64,000 bases of DNA from Halomonas sp. (GCF_017983445.1 NZ_JAGOBJ010000009.1:124001-188000), one strand, 5' to 3'. Shown: positions 19,123 through 29,089, numbered from the stretch's first letter. Made by a program: numbers and translations. The notes: a model not told the origin generated them from the letters alone.

Positions 19123-20904
19123 TTACTCGCCAGCCGCTTCAGGCTTTACTTTTTGACGTAAGCGAATGTTCAGATCTTTCAACTGATCTGGGCTAACCTC
19201 ACCCGGTGCGTCAGTCATCAAGCAGGCTGCGCTTTGTGTTTTCGGGAAGGCAATAACTTCACGAATGGTTTTTGCGCCGACCATCAGCATGACAAGACGA
19301 TCCAAACCGAATGCCAGGCCGCCATGGGGTGGCGCGCCGTACTGAAGCGCGTCCAGCAAGAAGCCAAATTTCTCTTGAGCTTCCTCTTCACCGATGCCCA
19401 GGATTTCAAACACGGTGCTCTGCATGGTTTGATTGTGGATACGAATGGAACCACCGCCCAACTCGGTACCGTTCAACACCATATCGTAAGCACGCGACAG
19501 AGCTTTGGCCGGGTCAGCCTTGAGCTCTTCCGGCGAGCAGGAAGGCGCAGTAAACGGGTGGTGCAACGGGCTCAAGCGGCCATTGTCATCGGCTTCGAAC
19601 ATCGGGAAGTCGACCACCCACAGTGGTGCCCAGGCCTGGGTGTACAGATCCAGATCCCCACCCAGCTTGACGCGCAGCGCGCCAATGGCTTCGTTGACGA
19701 TGCGCGTTTTATCTGCACCGAAGAAGATGATATCGCCATCTTCTGCGCCAAGACGGTCAAGCAGCTCTTCAACGATATTTTCCATGAACTTGACGATAGG
19801 CGACTGAAGTCCTTCAAGCCCTTTGGCACGCTCGTTGACCTTGATCCAGGCAAGCCCTTTCGCGCCGTAGATACCCACGAACTTGGTATATTCGTCGATT
19901 TCCTTGCGCGAAAGCTTGGCACCGCCCGGTACTTTAAGCGCAGCCACTCGGCCATCTTCTGCACTGGCAGGGCCAGAGAAGACTTTAAAATCGACCTGTT
20001 TCATCAGATCGTCAACGTCGGTCAGTTCAAGTGGGATACGTAGATCCGGCTTGTCTGAACCAAAGCGATCCATGGCTTCTTGCCAGGTCATGCGCGGAAA
20101 TTCAGGCAGCTCAACGCTCAGCACTTCCTGGAAGAGCTGACGGATCATGGCTTCGGTAATGCCCATGATGTCGTCTTCTTCGACAAACGATGCTTCGATA
20201 TCAATCTGAGTAAACTCAGGCTGACGGTCAGCACGCAGGTCTTCATCACGGAAGCACTTGGCAATTTGATAGTAACGGTCAAAACCCGCCACCATTAATA
20301 GCTGTTTGAAGAGCTGTGGCGACTGGGGAAGTGCAAAGAAACTTCCTGCATGGGTGCGGCTAGGTACCAAGTAGTCACGGGCACCTTCAGGCGTCGCGCG
20401 CGTCAGGATCGGCGTTTCGATATCCAGAAAGCCCTGGTTTTCCAGGAATGCACGAACGTTATGCGAAATACGCGAGCGCAGACGTAGTTTCTCGATCATG
20501 TCTGGGCGACGTAGATCGATATAACGGTGCTTCAGGCGAACTTCTTCACCTACCTTGCCATGCTCATCAAGCTGGAACGGAGGTGTGGCAGCGGTGTTCA
20601 GCACTTCAACGTCTTTAGCCAGAACCTCAATCATGCCAGTGGGCATATTGGGGTTCTGGGTGCCTTCTGGGCGCAGTCTTACGCGACCCGTGATACGCAG
20701 CACATATTCGCCACGTGCACGATCGGCAGTCGCAAACGCTTCGGCAGTATCCGGGTCTACCACAAACTGAGCGATACCATCGCGGTCACGCATATCGAGG
20801 AAAATAACCCCACCGTGGTCGCGACGACGATGTACCCATCCGCAAACGGTGACCGTTTGATCCACCAATGTCTCGTTTAGCTGGCCGCAATAATGGCTGC
20901 GCAT
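19123..20904 (-). CDS. aspS: AspS, aspartyl-tRNA synthetase
   Basis: A class II aminoacyl-tRNA synthetase of 593 aa. It has an N-terminal OB-fold anticodon-binding domain ([20 protein letters not shown]), motif 2 ([20 protein letters not shown]), an inserted bacterial GAD domain (about 290-410) and motif 3 ([13 protein letters not shown]). Whether it charges only tRNA-Asp or also tRNA-Asn cannot be decided by eye. ATG 20904 gives the standard start MRSHYCG; the in-frame extension to 20964 has no family counterpart. It is followed by a strong terminator and preceded by the zinc-ribbon gene. Confidence 0.98.
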   Translation of the reverse strand: MRSHYCGQLNETLVDQTVTVCGWVHRRRDHGGVIFLDMRDRDGIAQFVVDPDTAEAFATADRARGEYVLRITGRVRLRPEGTQNPNMPTGMIEVLAKDVEVLNTAATPPFQLDEHGKVGEEVRLKHRYIDLRRPDMIEKLRLRSRISHNVRAFLENQGFLDIETPILTRATPEGARDYLVPSRTHAGSFFALPQSPQLFKQLLMVAGFDRYYQIAKCFRDEDLRADRQPEFTQIDIEASFVEEDDIMGITEAMIRQLFQEVLSVELPEFPRMTWQEAMDRFGSDKPDLRIPLELTDVDDLMKQVDFKVFSGPASAEDGRVAALKVPGGAKLSRKEIDEYTKFVGIYGAKGLAWIKVNERAKGLEGLQSPIVKFMENIVEELLDRLGAEDGDIIFFGADKTRIVNEAIGALRVKLGGDLDLYTQAWAPLWVVDFPMFEADDNGRLSPLHHPFTAPSCSPEELKADPAKALSRAYDMVLNGTELGGGSIRIHNQTMQSTVFEILGIGEEEAQEKFGFLLDALQYGAPPHGGLAFGLDRLVMLMVGAKTIREVIAFPKTQSAACLMTDAPGEVSPDQLKDLNIRLRQKVKPEAAGE

Positions 20905-20970
20905 GTCAAATCCTGTTCTGTTTCGTGGCAAATAAAGTGTCGCGGGCCGAGCCGGCCCAGGCAACCGCAG

Positions 20971-21249
20971 TTAGGCCGCAGTGCCTGTAGACTTGGAAGT
21001 AGTATCGCTTTTAGCGCTGTCTTTACCCGCCGTGCCTTTTGCATCGGCGACTAAGTTCTTTTTACTTCCCGTTTTAAAATCGGTTTCATACCAACCACCG
21101 CCCGCCAGGCGGAACCCAGCAGCGGACACGAGCCGCTCAAGGTCGTTACGGTTGCACGCAGGGCACTCTTTCAATGGGTCTGCGCTGATTTTCTGTAATT
21201 TTTCCATGCGATGGCCGCAGGCCTTGCACTCATATTCATAGATAGGCAT
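20971..21249 (-). CDS. FmdB-family zinc-ribbon protein
   Basis: A 92-aa putative regulatory protein of the FmdB/CxxC family. It starts MPIYEYECKACGH and carries a second CPAC pair (residues about 34-37), which together should bind one zinc ion. The C-terminal tail is Lys/Ser/Thr-rich and low in complexity. AGGAG lies before ATG 21249; the upstream in-frame start at 21303 is rejected. The gene precedes aspS by 66 bp, an arrangement known from pseudomonads. The function of the family is not well established. Confidence 0.9.
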   Translation of the reverse strand: MPIYEYECKACGHRMEKLQKISADPLKECPACNRNDLERLVSAAGFRLAGGGWYETDFKTGSKKNLVADAKGTAGKDSAKSDTTSKSTGTAA

Positions 21250-21436
21250 GTTGATGACTCCTGAAAAGCTCAACGACGACAGGATATTGGCGAATATAAA
21301 CACAGCCAGCTGCGAATATTTGGCCTGCCGAGATAAAATCCAAGGCTGCGGTTGATTAAAGCGACAATATTATACCCTTTTGTGCCCCCTGCCGAGCAAG
21401 GTTAACTAACCCCCGGCACTGACTGGAGAGAATAAA

Positions 21437-22384
21437 ATGCCTAACGCAGTAATGTTGGATGCGCAAAGTCTTGGACCCCAGATCGATTTAAGCGCTATTC
21501 GTGATGCGGTTACCCATCTTGAAGTGTTTGATCAAAGTACCACCCAACAGGCTAAAGAGCGCTTGGCCAATGCAGAAATTGCGCTGGTTAATAAAGTGGT
21601 GCTGGATGCTGACACGTTAAAACAGCTGCCTTCATTGCGCTTGATTTGTGTAATGGCCACCGGGCTTAACAATATCGATCTCGAGGCGGCTAAAGCACAA
21701 AATATCAGCGTTAAGAATGTAACGGCTTATGGCACGGCAAGCGTTTCACAGCACACGTTGATGCTGATATTGACCCTGGCAAACCGGCTTCCGCAATATC
21801 AGCAAGACGTAGCAAAGGGCGCCTGGCAGCGCAGCGATTTTTTCTGTCTTCAGGACTACCCTACCTTGCAGTTGGCAGGCAAACGCCTGGTGATGGTTGG
21901 TCAGGGAGAGCTGGGTACTGAGGTGGCACGTTTGGCAGAAGCATTTGGCATGGAGGTAAGCTTTGCAGCACGCCCTGGCAACGAGGCGAATGATTCCCGC
22001 CCCTCGCTGGATGAATTGCTACCCGAGGCCGATATTATCAGCCTGCACTGCCCGCTAAATGCCGATACGCAGCACCTTATTAATCAAAAGCGTTTAGCGG
22101 CCGCTAAATCGTCACTGTTACTCGTTAACTGTGCTCGCGGCGGCATTATCGATGAAGTCGCCGCCCTTGAAGCGCTACGCCAAGGTAGCATTGGAGGATT
22201 AGCAGTGGATGTGCTGCCCGTAGAGCCTCCGAGAGAGGGACACCCGCTACTAGATGCGTTAGAGGAGCCTCTTAACCTGATTGTGACGCCGCATAACGCA
22301 TGGATAACACCTGAAGCGCGACAAAACATTATCGCGCTTACGGCGGAAAACATTGCTCAGTGGAAGCGTGGAGTGCAATCGTGA
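21437..22384 (+). CDS. D-isomer-specific 2-hydroxyacid dehydrogenase (hydroxypyruvate/glycerate type)
   Basis: A 315-aa NAD(P)-dependent 2-hydroxyacid dehydrogenase. Motifs visible are the substrate-loop region MATGLNNIDL, the cofactor motif GQGELG (about 155-160) with AEAFGM, catalytic Arg in NCARGGIID, Glu in VLPVEPP, and His in TPHNAW. Early residues LNNIDLEAAK and FFCLQDYPT resemble HprA/GhrB-like glycerate or hydroxypyruvate reductases, but the exact substrate is open. GGAGAG precedes the ATG. It is divergent from the fmdB-like gene and appears to be a single-gene unit. Confidence 0.88.
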   Translation: MPNAVMLDAQSLGPQIDLSAIRDAVTHLEVFDQSTTQQAKERLANAEIALVNKVVLDADTLKQLPSLRLICVMATGLNNIDLEAAKAQNISVKNVTAYGTASVSQHTLMLILTLANRLPQYQQDVAKGAWQRSDFFCLQDYPTLQLAGKRLVMVGQGELGTEVARLAEAFGMEVSFAARPGNEANDSRPSLDELLPEADIISLHCPLNADTQHLINQKRLAAAKSSLLLVNCARGGIIDEVAALEALRQGSIGGLAVDVLPVEPPREGHPLLDALEEPLNLIVTPHNAWITPEARQNIIALTAENIAQWKRGVQS

Positions 22385-22395
22385 AATGGTTAATG

Positions 22396-22671
22396 CTACT
22401 GCGTTGAAAAGCAATCAGGCATTGGACTAACGTCAACTATCTGGCATTCGACATGGGTTACTCGCGCCTGCGCGGGGCCCTTCCTAAGCCATTCGCTGAG
22501 CGCTTTTACCTTTTCGCTATCGCCGCACATAAGCACCTCCACCCTACCGTCATCCAAGTTTTTCGCATGGCCGGTTATATTGGCCAGCAATGCCTGTTTC
22601 TGAGTAGCGTAGCGGTAGCCAACCCCCTGTACTTTTCCGGTAACTAGCGCGCGCAGGCAGTAATTCGTCAT
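22396..22671 (-). CDS. acyP: Acylphosphatase
   Basis: A 91-aa acylphosphatase that hydrolyses carboxyl-phosphate bonds. The phosphate-binding loop VQGVGYR with its catalytic Arg and the water-positioning Asn in HAKNLDDGRVEV are both present, as is the ending C-terminal beta strand. The ATG at 22671 overlaps the yihY stop by one base (TGATG), so the two are translationally coupled. A GTG at 22674 in the same frame is the less likely start. Confidence 0.94.
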   Translation of the reverse strand: MTNYCLRALVTGKVQGVGYRYATQKQALLANITGHAKNLDDGRVEVLMCGDSEKVKALSEWLRKGPAQARVTHVECQIVDVSPMPDCFSTQ

Positions 22672-23681
22672 CACTGTTCACCGGTATCTTTTAAGTGGTC
22701 TTTGCGGGCCTGATCCTGATGAAATGAGTCATTGTGTACATAATCTTTATGTACTTGGCCTTTAGGCTCACGCGGCTCAACACCCAGCAGCTCATGCTTA
22801 ACCAGCACAGCGCTATTGCGCGGTATAAGCTTTCTGCCCCGGCGTAGTAAAAGGGAACGCGTAAACGCTGCGCCAAACAATAAAATAAGCGACGAGTAAT
22901 AAACCCACAGTAATACCATTACGACCGATCCCGCGGCCCCATAGGTTGACGCCGTTGCGGTATATGCCAAGTAAATCGCAATTAATGTACGCCCAATGGT
23001 AAACAGTACTGCAGTAACAACGGCCCCAATAAATACATCCTGCCAACCCAGCACGACATCAGGCAGTACTTTGAAAATGGTCGCAAAAAGTAATGTCACC
23101 ACGGCTAATGAGATCAGTGCTTCCACGGTAGTAGTAAGATAACCGGCTAGCGGAAAGACATCATTAGCGGCTTGAAGCATACCGCGCAAAACGACGCCCA
23201 ATACCAGAGAAACCAGCAAAATAAAGCCAATCGAAAGCACTACGGTGAGCGATAACAGCCTTGTTTTGATAAATATAAACATGCTGTTACTGGTAGGTTT
23301 GGCTGTTACCCCCCAGATGGTGTTCAGCGAAAACTGCATTTGCGCAAAGACCGTGGTAGCACCGATCAACAGCGCACCAAACCCCAGTAGCGTGGGCAGT
23401 AAGCCCGATTCTTCAATCCGCGACTGGGCAACAGCACCCTCAATTGCTGATGCCACGTCCGTTCCTAAAGAGCCTTGCAACTGAGCAACAATTTGTCCTT
23501 GAGCAGCATCCTCACCCAGCACAACGCCGATGACTGTTACGGCAATAATAATCGTAGGGGCTAAAGAGAAAAGCGTATAAAAAGCCAATGACCCTGCATA
23601 GCTAAACGCATTACGCTCAAGCCAAAGCGCTACGGCATCCTGTACGACCTTCCACCAAAATATGAGGGTGCTTTTAATCAT
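22671..23681 (-). CDS. YihY/BrkB-family inner-membrane protein
   Basis: A 336-aa polytopic membrane protein of the YihY/BrkB (formerly annotated RNase BN) family. About six transmembrane helices are visible. The signature YAGSLAFYTLFSLAPT lies near residue 30, and TASTYGAAGSVVMVLLWVYYS near 250. The C-terminal 45 residues are hydrophilic with His/Asp/Lys repeats. AAGGGA six bases before ATG 23681 decides the start over 23687 and 23699. The role of the family is not settled; the RNase BN label is incorrect for these proteins. Confidence 0.88.
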   Translation of the reverse strand: MIKSTLIFWWKVVQDAVALWLERNAFSYAGSLAFYTLFSLAPTIIIAVTVIGVVLGEDAAQGQIVAQLQGSLGTDVASAIEGAVAQSRIEESGLLPTLLGFGALLIGATTVFAQMQFSLNTIWGVTAKPTSNSMFIFIKTRLLSLTVVLSIGFILLVSLVLGVVLRGMLQAANDVFPLAGYLTTTVEALISLAVVTLLFATIFKVLPDVVLGWQDVFIGAVVTAVLFTIGRTLIAIYLAYTATASTYGAAGSVVMVLLWVYYSSLILLFGAAFTRSLLLRRGRKLIPRNSAVLVKHELLGVEPREPKGQVHKDYVHNDSFHQDQARKDHLKDTGEQ

Positions 23682-23834
23682 ATTCATTCCCTTGAGCAAT
23701 TTAATAGTTACTTATGCGTAATAGTTTATCAGCATAGCGAACGCTGGCGTAGCGCGCAGTACTGATCACATTGCACGCTATAGTCTCGCCCTCCATAATG
23801 GCCTTCCTATCAACCCAACGTTCAGGGAAGCAAC

Positions 23835-24932
23835 ATGGCTACCGCCGCAACAAGCTCTTCGTCTGCTTACCCCTTCGACTGTTTGGTATTTATTGGCCGT
23901 TTTCAACCTTTTCATCTGGGCCATTTAGCGATTATTCGCGAAGCATTGAAACAGGCACGGCAAGTTATTGTGCTGGTTGGTTCGGCATGGCAAGCACGTT
24001 CACTGCGCAACCCATGGCGCTTTGATGAGCGTCAGACAATGATCCGTTCAGGGTTTGACGGCGCTGATAACCAGCGTTTGGAAATAACGCCTCTGCTGGA
24101 TGCGCTGTATAACGACGACGTATGGGTAAGAGATGTTCAGAGAAAAGTACGCGATCTAGCAGCTCCGGCCAATGCCAAGCTACCGCGTATCGGCCTGATT
24201 GGCGCAAGCCGTGGTCAATCAAGCTATTACCTTTCACTCTTTCCCCAGTGGGAGTCGGTCAGCGTGCCGCTGATTGAGGGCATTTCCGCAAGCCAGATCC
24301 GTGAGCGGCTGTTTCGATCGCCAGGCTCCACCGGCGATTATCTGACCACGGGGGCTTATCACGACTTGCCGCCTGGAGTAGTGAGTAGCGTTAATGAGTT
24401 TTGTCAGGGAGATGCTTATTACCAGCTACTGGAAGAGCAGCAACTGCTCGATCAATATCATCAAGCCTGGTCAAAAGCTCCCTACCCGCCTATTTTCGTT
24501 ACCGTTAATGCCGTTGTAGTGCAGTCAGGCCATGTCCTTTTAGTACGCCGCACGGCAGCCCCTGGCAAAGGCCTTTTCGCCTTGCCAGGGGGCTTTATCA
24601 ATCCGCATGAGCGGTTGCTGGATGCCTGTATGCGCGAGCTTAGGGAGAGATTGCGCCTGAAAGTCCCTGAGCCCGTACTGAAAGGTTCGTTGCGCGGGCA
24701 GCGACTGTTTGATGAGCCACACCGCAGCTGGCGTGGCCGTACACTGGCCGAAGCCTTCTACTTTGCGCTACGCCCAGACCAGCAACTTCCCCGCTTAAAA
24801 TCCGTTAAAGGCGGCGACCATGCACGCTGGGTAGCATTGGCCGATTTAGAACCGGACAGCCTGTTTGAAGATCACTTCTTTATTATTCAGAATTTTCTTG
24901 GGCTGCCCGCAGATTTTAGCACCCGCTCATAG
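23835..24932 (+). CDS. nadM: Bifunctional nicotinamide-nucleotide adenylyltransferase / Nudix protein (NadM-Nudix type)
   Basis: A 365-aa fusion. Residues about 14-190 form a NadM-type nucleotidyltransferase with the HxGH-like GRFQPFHLGHLAII and the C-terminal ISASQIRERLF motif, which makes NAD from NMN and ATP. Residues about 215-360 form a Nudix domain (FALPGGFINPHERLLDACM then RELRERLRL). The Nudix box departs from GX5EX7REUXEEXGU: the second Glu of the EE pair is Arg and the Gly is Arg, so ADP-ribose hydrolysis may be reduced or lost. GGAAG precedes the ATG. The gene is convergent with a LysR gene. Confidence 0.9.
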   Translation: MATAATSSSSAYPFDCLVFIGRFQPFHLGHLAIIREALKQARQVIVLVGSAWQARSLRNPWRFDERQTMIRSGFDGADNQRLEITPLLDALYNDDVWVRDVQRKVRDLAAPANAKLPRIGLIGASRGQSSYYLSLFPQWESVSVPLIEGISASQIRERLFRSPGSTGDYLTTGAYHDLPPGVVSSVNEFCQGDAYYQLLEEQQLLDQYHQAWSKAPYPPIFVTVNAVVVQSGHVLLVRRTAAPGKGLFALPGGFINPHERLLDACMRELRERLRLKVPEPVLKGSLRGQRLFDEPHRSWRGRTLAEAFYFALRPDQQLPRLKSVKGGDHARWVALADLEPDSLFEDHFFIIQNFLGLPADFSTRS

Positions 24933-24936
24933 CACA

Positions 24937-25854
24937 TCACGCCTGTAAAAAATCGCGCGGCAGTTTCATCATCTGCCGCCAGAGCTTTTCGACGCCTGGT
25001 TTATGTACGAGTGAGCAGCGATAAAGGCGGATCTCAAGGGGAATGTCCCAGCTTTCATCGCCTGCTCTTACCAAACGGCCACTTTTAAGCTCTTCACGTA
25101 TACAGAAATCAGGAATCCAGGCGGCACCAATACCTTGAAGCACCATACCTTTTAGCCCTTCTGCCATGGCCGTTTCATAAACCGTACGCAATTTCATACG
25201 CAGGGGATCATTTTTCAGCAGCATGCGCACACTTCGCCCTAAAAAAGCGCCTTGGGTATAAGCCAAGTACGGAATAGATGCATCACTCTGTAGCGAAAAG
25301 CAGGGTTTACCTGTTTCATCTGGTAGAGAAACGGGCAGCATATTGACTTTACCTATCGAAAATGACGGAAAAACTTCCGCATCCAGCTGCATCGTGGCAA
25401 AGGGGTCGTAATATGCCAGCATAAGATCGCAGTTGCCTTCACGCAGAACATGGATAGCCTCCCCAACGTTCATGGCGACCAAACGTGTGGGGAGCTCACC
25501 CAGGCCTTTTTGAAGGCGCGATATCCAGGGAGGAAAAAAGCTGAGTGCCAATGAATGGGCCGCTACGATATCAAGTGCCTCATTCGCGATAGACAACCCC
25601 CGCAAATGACTTAACGACTCATTAAGCTGCTCAACCAGATTACGTGCGGTCACCAGAAACAACTGCCCTTCTGACGTGAGCCCGACGGGCGTTGTAGAGC
25701 GATCAACAAGGGTCACGCCAATAGCTTGTTCCAGTGCACGAATGCGTCGGCTGAAGGCAGGTTGAGTGACATGCCGCTGGCGTGCAGAAGCGGAAAAACT
25801 GCGTGTATTGGCCAGCGCGACAAAATCTTCTAACCATTTTGTTTCAAGATTCAC
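24937..25854 (-). CDS. LysR-type transcriptional regulator, HypT (YjiE)-like
   Basis: A 305-aa LysR regulator. The winged helix-turn-helix (about 4-63) reads ARQRHVTQPAFSRRIRALE and is almost the same as E. coli HypT (YjiE), the hypochlorite-responsive regulator, including the preceding ETKWLEDF. The effector domain (about 92-300) keeps AAHSLALSFFP, similar to HypT. HypT senses HOCl by methionine oxidation; whether that applies here cannot be told. No obvious target lies divergently; cls follows upstream on the same strand. Confidence 0.87.
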   Translation of the reverse strand: MNLETKWLEDFVALANTRSFSASARQRHVTQPAFSRRIRALEQAIGVTLVDRSTTPVGLTSEGQLFLVTARNLVEQLNESLSHLRGLSIANEALDIVAAHSLALSFFPPWISRLQKGLGELPTRLVAMNVGEAIHVLREGNCDLMLAYYDPFATMQLDAEVFPSFSIGKVNMLPVSLPDETGKPCFSLQSDASIPYLAYTQGAFLGRSVRMLLKNDPLRMKLRTVYETAMAEGLKGMVLQGIGAAWIPDFCIREELKSGRLVRAGDESWDIPLEIRLYRCSLVHKPGVEKLWRQMMKLPRDFLQA

Positions 25855-25909
25855 CCAACACTCCTTTGCCCATCGAACATTTTGTAATTTGACCGTTCAC
25901 AGCGCTTGG

Positions 25910-27328
25910 CTATTGTACGGGCGACATAAGATAAGCCGCTCTTGAAACTACTTTTTTCCATAACGGACGCTGTTGTACTTCATCTACTGTGACACGTCGG
26001 CACTGTGCTAGATCCTGCTCCAGCATCGTGTGTACTTGCTCAGCGAATTCCGGATTAGGGATATAGGCGGTAATTTCAAAGTTTAAGCGAAACGAACGAT
26101 TATCTAAGTTTACCGTCCCGACCGTCGCTGCATTGTTATCGATAAGGATGACTTTCTGATGTAAAAAGCCAGGAAGATAACGGTATATTTTTACACCTGC
26201 TTTTAACATATCCGGCAGGAATGCAAAGGCCGAAAGGAACACAAGCAGATGGTCTGGTCGCTCAGGAATCATGACACGCACATCCACGCCGCGCATGGCC
26301 GCAAGGCGTAGCGCATCCTGCACGCCTTGGTCAGGCACAAAATACGGGCTGGTAACCCACAGCCGATGCGTAGCGCTATGTATCAACTGCTGAATTAACA
26401 GGCTGGCCGTATCCTGCTTATCTGCCGGGCCTGAAGGCACGATGACCACATGCTGGTCATGCTCAGGATGGCTTTCCGCCTGCCAGTTTAAGCTGGCCAC
26501 CTCGCCTGTTGCCCAGTGCCAATCTTCCCAGAATGCTTCCTGAAGGCCTAGCACGCTAGGGCCTTCCAGCATTAAGTGTGTATCGCGCCACGGGCCATGG
26601 CGTGGATTCTGCCCCAGGTACTCTATGCCAACATTGAATCCACCTAACCAGCCTCGCTTACCATCTATAACGGCAACCTTGCGGTGATTGCGGAAATTAA
26701 GCTGAAAGCGATGCTTGAGGCCTCTGGATGAACGAAAAGCGCTGACCTCTACTCCCTCAACGGACAAGTCTTTAAGGTAACCTTCACCCAGCTTACGGCT
26801 GCCGATTTCATCGTAAAGAAAGTACACCCGCACGCCACGGCGAGCGGCGTCAACAAGATGCTTTTGCAGGCGGCGTCCCAGCGCATCGTCGCGCACAATA
26901 AAAAACTGCAGCAATAAGTAGTGCTCTGCCCTGTCGATTCCTTCAAACAGGCTTTCAAAGGTGGCATCACCATCAATTAACAGTGTGGCGTTATTGCCCC
27001 GTGTTAGCGGCATCATCGCTAACTGCTCAACAGCTTGGGTATCCGAGCTGGTAGGCGGCGCCAGAAAGGGTAAGGCGCTCTCCTGATAGCGGGCCAATAC
27101 ACGCCTGAGCACGGTATCGCGCTCGCCACGGGCCATGACATAGCCATAAAAGCGCGGGCGCCCGAAGAACCAATATGCTGGGAGCGCCACGTAGGGAAAG
27201 GTAAGAAGTGAAATAATCCACGCTACTGCGCCTTGCGATGTCCGGCTCGACATCAACGCCATTACGGCCGACACAATACCTAAAAGGTGTATCAGCATAA
27301 TGCCTGTCCCTAGCAGCCAAGAGGCCAT
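25910..27328 (-). CDS. cls: Cardiolipin synthase (ClsA type)
   Basis: A 472-aa phospholipase-D-superfamily enzyme that joins phosphatidylglycerol molecules to cardiolipin. Two N-terminal transmembrane helices (about 5-27 and 37-55, with PYVALPAYWFFGRPRF) anchor it in the inner membrane. Both HKD motifs are intact: HRKVAVIDGKRGWLGG and HQKVILIDNNAATVGT followed by NLDNRSFRLNFE. Length and order match ClsA. It is transcribed away from fumarase; the terminator between them isolates it. Confidence 0.95.
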   Translation of the reverse strand: MASWLLGTGIMLIHLLGIVSAVMALMSSRTSQGAVAWIISLLTFPYVALPAYWFFGRPRFYGYVMARGERDTVLRRVLARYQESALPFLAPPTSSDTQAVEQLAMMPLTRGNNATLLIDGDATFESLFEGIDRAEHYLLLQFFIVRDDALGRRLQKHLVDAARRGVRVYFLYDEIGSRKLGEGYLKDLSVEGVEVSAFRSSRGLKHRFQLNFRNHRKVAVIDGKRGWLGGFNVGIEYLGQNPRHGPWRDTHLMLEGPSVLGLQEAFWEDWHWATGEVASLNWQAESHPEHDQHVVIVPSGPADKQDTASLLIQQLIHSATHRLWVTSPYFVPDQGVQDALRLAAMRGVDVRVMIPERPDHLLVFLSAFAFLPDMLKAGVKIYRYLPGFLHQKVILIDNNAATVGTVNLDNRSFRLNFEITAYIPNPEFAEQVHTMLEQDLAQCRRVTVDEVQQRPLWKKVVSRAAYLMSPVQ

Positions 27329-27390
27329 ACCCGCTTCTCCCTTATACGTATCGGTATATCAAACGCGTTTAGGCTATTGAGGTTGATGTA

Positions 27391-27416
27391 CAAAAGCCCC
27401 GCATGAACGGGGCTTC
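27391..27416 (-). terminator. Intrinsic terminator after the fumarase gene
   Basis: The stem AGCCCCG/CGGGGCT (7 bp) with a six-base loop is followed by TTTTG on the minus strand. It lies 35 bp after the fumarase stop and before cls. Confidence 0.85.
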
Positions 27417-27450
27417 TGTGAATTAATAGCCGATCACAGCACAGACTGCT

Positions 27451-28956
27451 TTATGCGGTTTGGGCGATGATCTCCTTCCACTTGGCGGGTCCGGTTTGGT
27501 GGACGGAAGTGCCCAGGCTGTCCACGGCAACCGTTACGGGCATATCTTCTACTTCAAACTCATAGATTGCTTCCATGCCTAAATCTTCAAAGCCCACCAC
27601 TCGGGATTTCTTGATTGCCTGAGCGACCAGATACGCCGAGCCACCTACCGCCATCAGATAAACCGCCTCGTTATCACGAATGGCGTTGATAGCTTCCAAG
27701 CCACGTTCAGCTTTACCCACCATACCTAAAAGACCAGTCTCTTCGAGCATGGTACGGGTAAATTTATCCATCCGGGTTGCCGTGGTCGGGCCAGCCGGAC
27801 CCACAACCTCATCACCAATGGGATCAACAGGGCCAACGTAGTAGATAAACCGGCCTTTCATATCAACGGGCAGCGGCTCACCTTTAGCGATCATATCAAC
27901 CATACGCTTATGGGCAGCATCACGTCCTGTCAGCAGCTTGCCATTAAGCAGAAGCGTATCGCCTGGCTGCCAGGTTTTAACCTCTTCTGGGGTAACGGTA
28001 TCCAGGTTAACGCGCTTGACGTTAGCCCCCGCTTCACGGGTAATTTCAGGCCAATCTTCCAGTTTAGGCGGCGTTAGTGCTGCCGGGCCTGAACCGTCAA
28101 GCGTAAAATGCGCATGGCGAGTGGCGGCACAGTTGGGAATGATCGCGACAGGTTTGTTAGCAGCATGGGTAGGGTAATCTTTTACCTTGATATCCAGTAC
28201 CGTGGTAAGCCCGCCCAAGCCCTGTGCGCCAATACCGCTTTGGTTGACCTTGTCAAAAAGCTCAAGACGCAGCTCTTCTGCACGATTATTCGGACCACGC
28301 GCCTGAAGATCCAGGATATCGATAGGATCCAGCAGCGCCTCTTTGGCGAGTAGCATGGCTTTCTCAGCCGTACCACCAATACCAATACCCAGCATGCCCG
28401 GCGGGCACCAGCCTGCGCCCATTTTGGGAAGCTGCTCCATTACCCAGTCAACCACGCTATCAGAGGGGTTCAGCATAGCGAACTTGGACTTCGCTTCACT
28501 ACCACCCCCTTTTGCCGCGACGTGAATATCAACCTTATCACCAGGCACGAGCGTGTGGTGGATAATAGCGGGCGTATTGTCTTTGGTGTTCTGACGTTTA
28601 CCGTCAGGATCTGCCAATACAGATGCGCGCAACACGTTGTCCGGTAATAGGTACGCCCGGCGAACGCCTTCATTGACCATGTCGTCCAGGCTCATATCTG
28701 CGTCCCAGGTAACGTTCATGCCCACATGAACGAACACGGTCACGATGCCCGTGTCCTGACAGATAGGCCGATGGCCGGTGGCGCACATTCTCGAATTAAT
28801 CAATATTTGCGCGATAGCATCTTTCGCGGCCGGGTTTTGTTCCCGGTTATAAGCCGCATCCATCGCGTCGATGAAATCCTTGGGATGATAGTAAGAGATA
28901 TATTGAAGAGCATCGGCAACGCTTTGAATAACGTCGTCCTGGCGAATCACGGTCAT
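27451..28956 (-). CDS. fumA: Class I (iron-sulfur) fumarate hydratase
   Basis: A 501-aa single-chain class I fumarase that interconverts fumarate and malate in the TCA cycle with a 4Fe-4S cluster. Cluster cysteines are in PICQDTG, GWCPPGMLGIG and IPNCAATRHAHF, and the beta-domain signature DEVVGPAGPTTATRMD is present. The length equals the fused alpha-beta type of FumA/FumB or the TTDA-like enzymes. GGAG lies before the ATG at 28956. A 15-bp palindrome lies about 120 bp upstream. Confidence 0.95.
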   Translation of the reverse strand: MTVIRQDDVIQSVADALQYISYYHPKDFIDAMDAAYNREQNPAAKDAIAQILINSRMCATGHRPICQDTGIVTVFVHVGMNVTWDADMSLDDMVNEGVRRAYLLPDNVLRASVLADPDGKRQNTKDNTPAIIHHTLVPGDKVDIHVAAKGGGSEAKSKFAMLNPSDSVVDWVMEQLPKMGAGWCPPGMLGIGIGGTAEKAMLLAKEALLDPIDILDLQARGPNNRAEELRLELFDKVNQSGIGAQGLGGLTTVLDIKVKDYPTHAANKPVAIIPNCAATRHAHFTLDGSGPAALTPPKLEDWPEITREAGANVKRVNLDTVTPEEVKTWQPGDTLLLNGKLLTGRDAAHKRMVDMIAKGEPLPVDMKGRFIYYVGPVDPIGDEVVGPAGPTTATRMDKFTRTMLEETGLLGMVGKAERGLEAINAIRDNEAVYLMAVGGSAYLVAQAIKKSRVVGFEDLGMEAIYEFEVEDMPVTVAVDSLGTSVHQTGPAKWKEIIAQTA

Positions 28957-29074
28957 GGAGTAACAGCTCCTTGGTTTTCGTCTTTTCTACGGCTTTTTTA
29001 ACATGCATGGGAATAGCCGCTTAAGCGTGCAAGGAGTATACCGTATTGACCTTCAAGCGGCAGCCTCTACCGCA

Positions 29075-29089
29075 TTGTGATAATCACAA
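29075..29089. promoter_or_regulatory. Perfect 15-bp palindrome upstream of fumarase
   Basis: TTGTGAT-A-ATCACAA is a perfect inverted repeat between the nei stop and the fumarase start. It contains TGTGA/TCACA half-sites like CRP but with a 3-bp rather than a 6-bp spacer, so it does not fit CRP. A GntR-, Rrf2- or FNR-like regulator could bind it. Position 119-133 bp upstream of the start is compatible with an operator or activator site. Confidence 0.45.
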
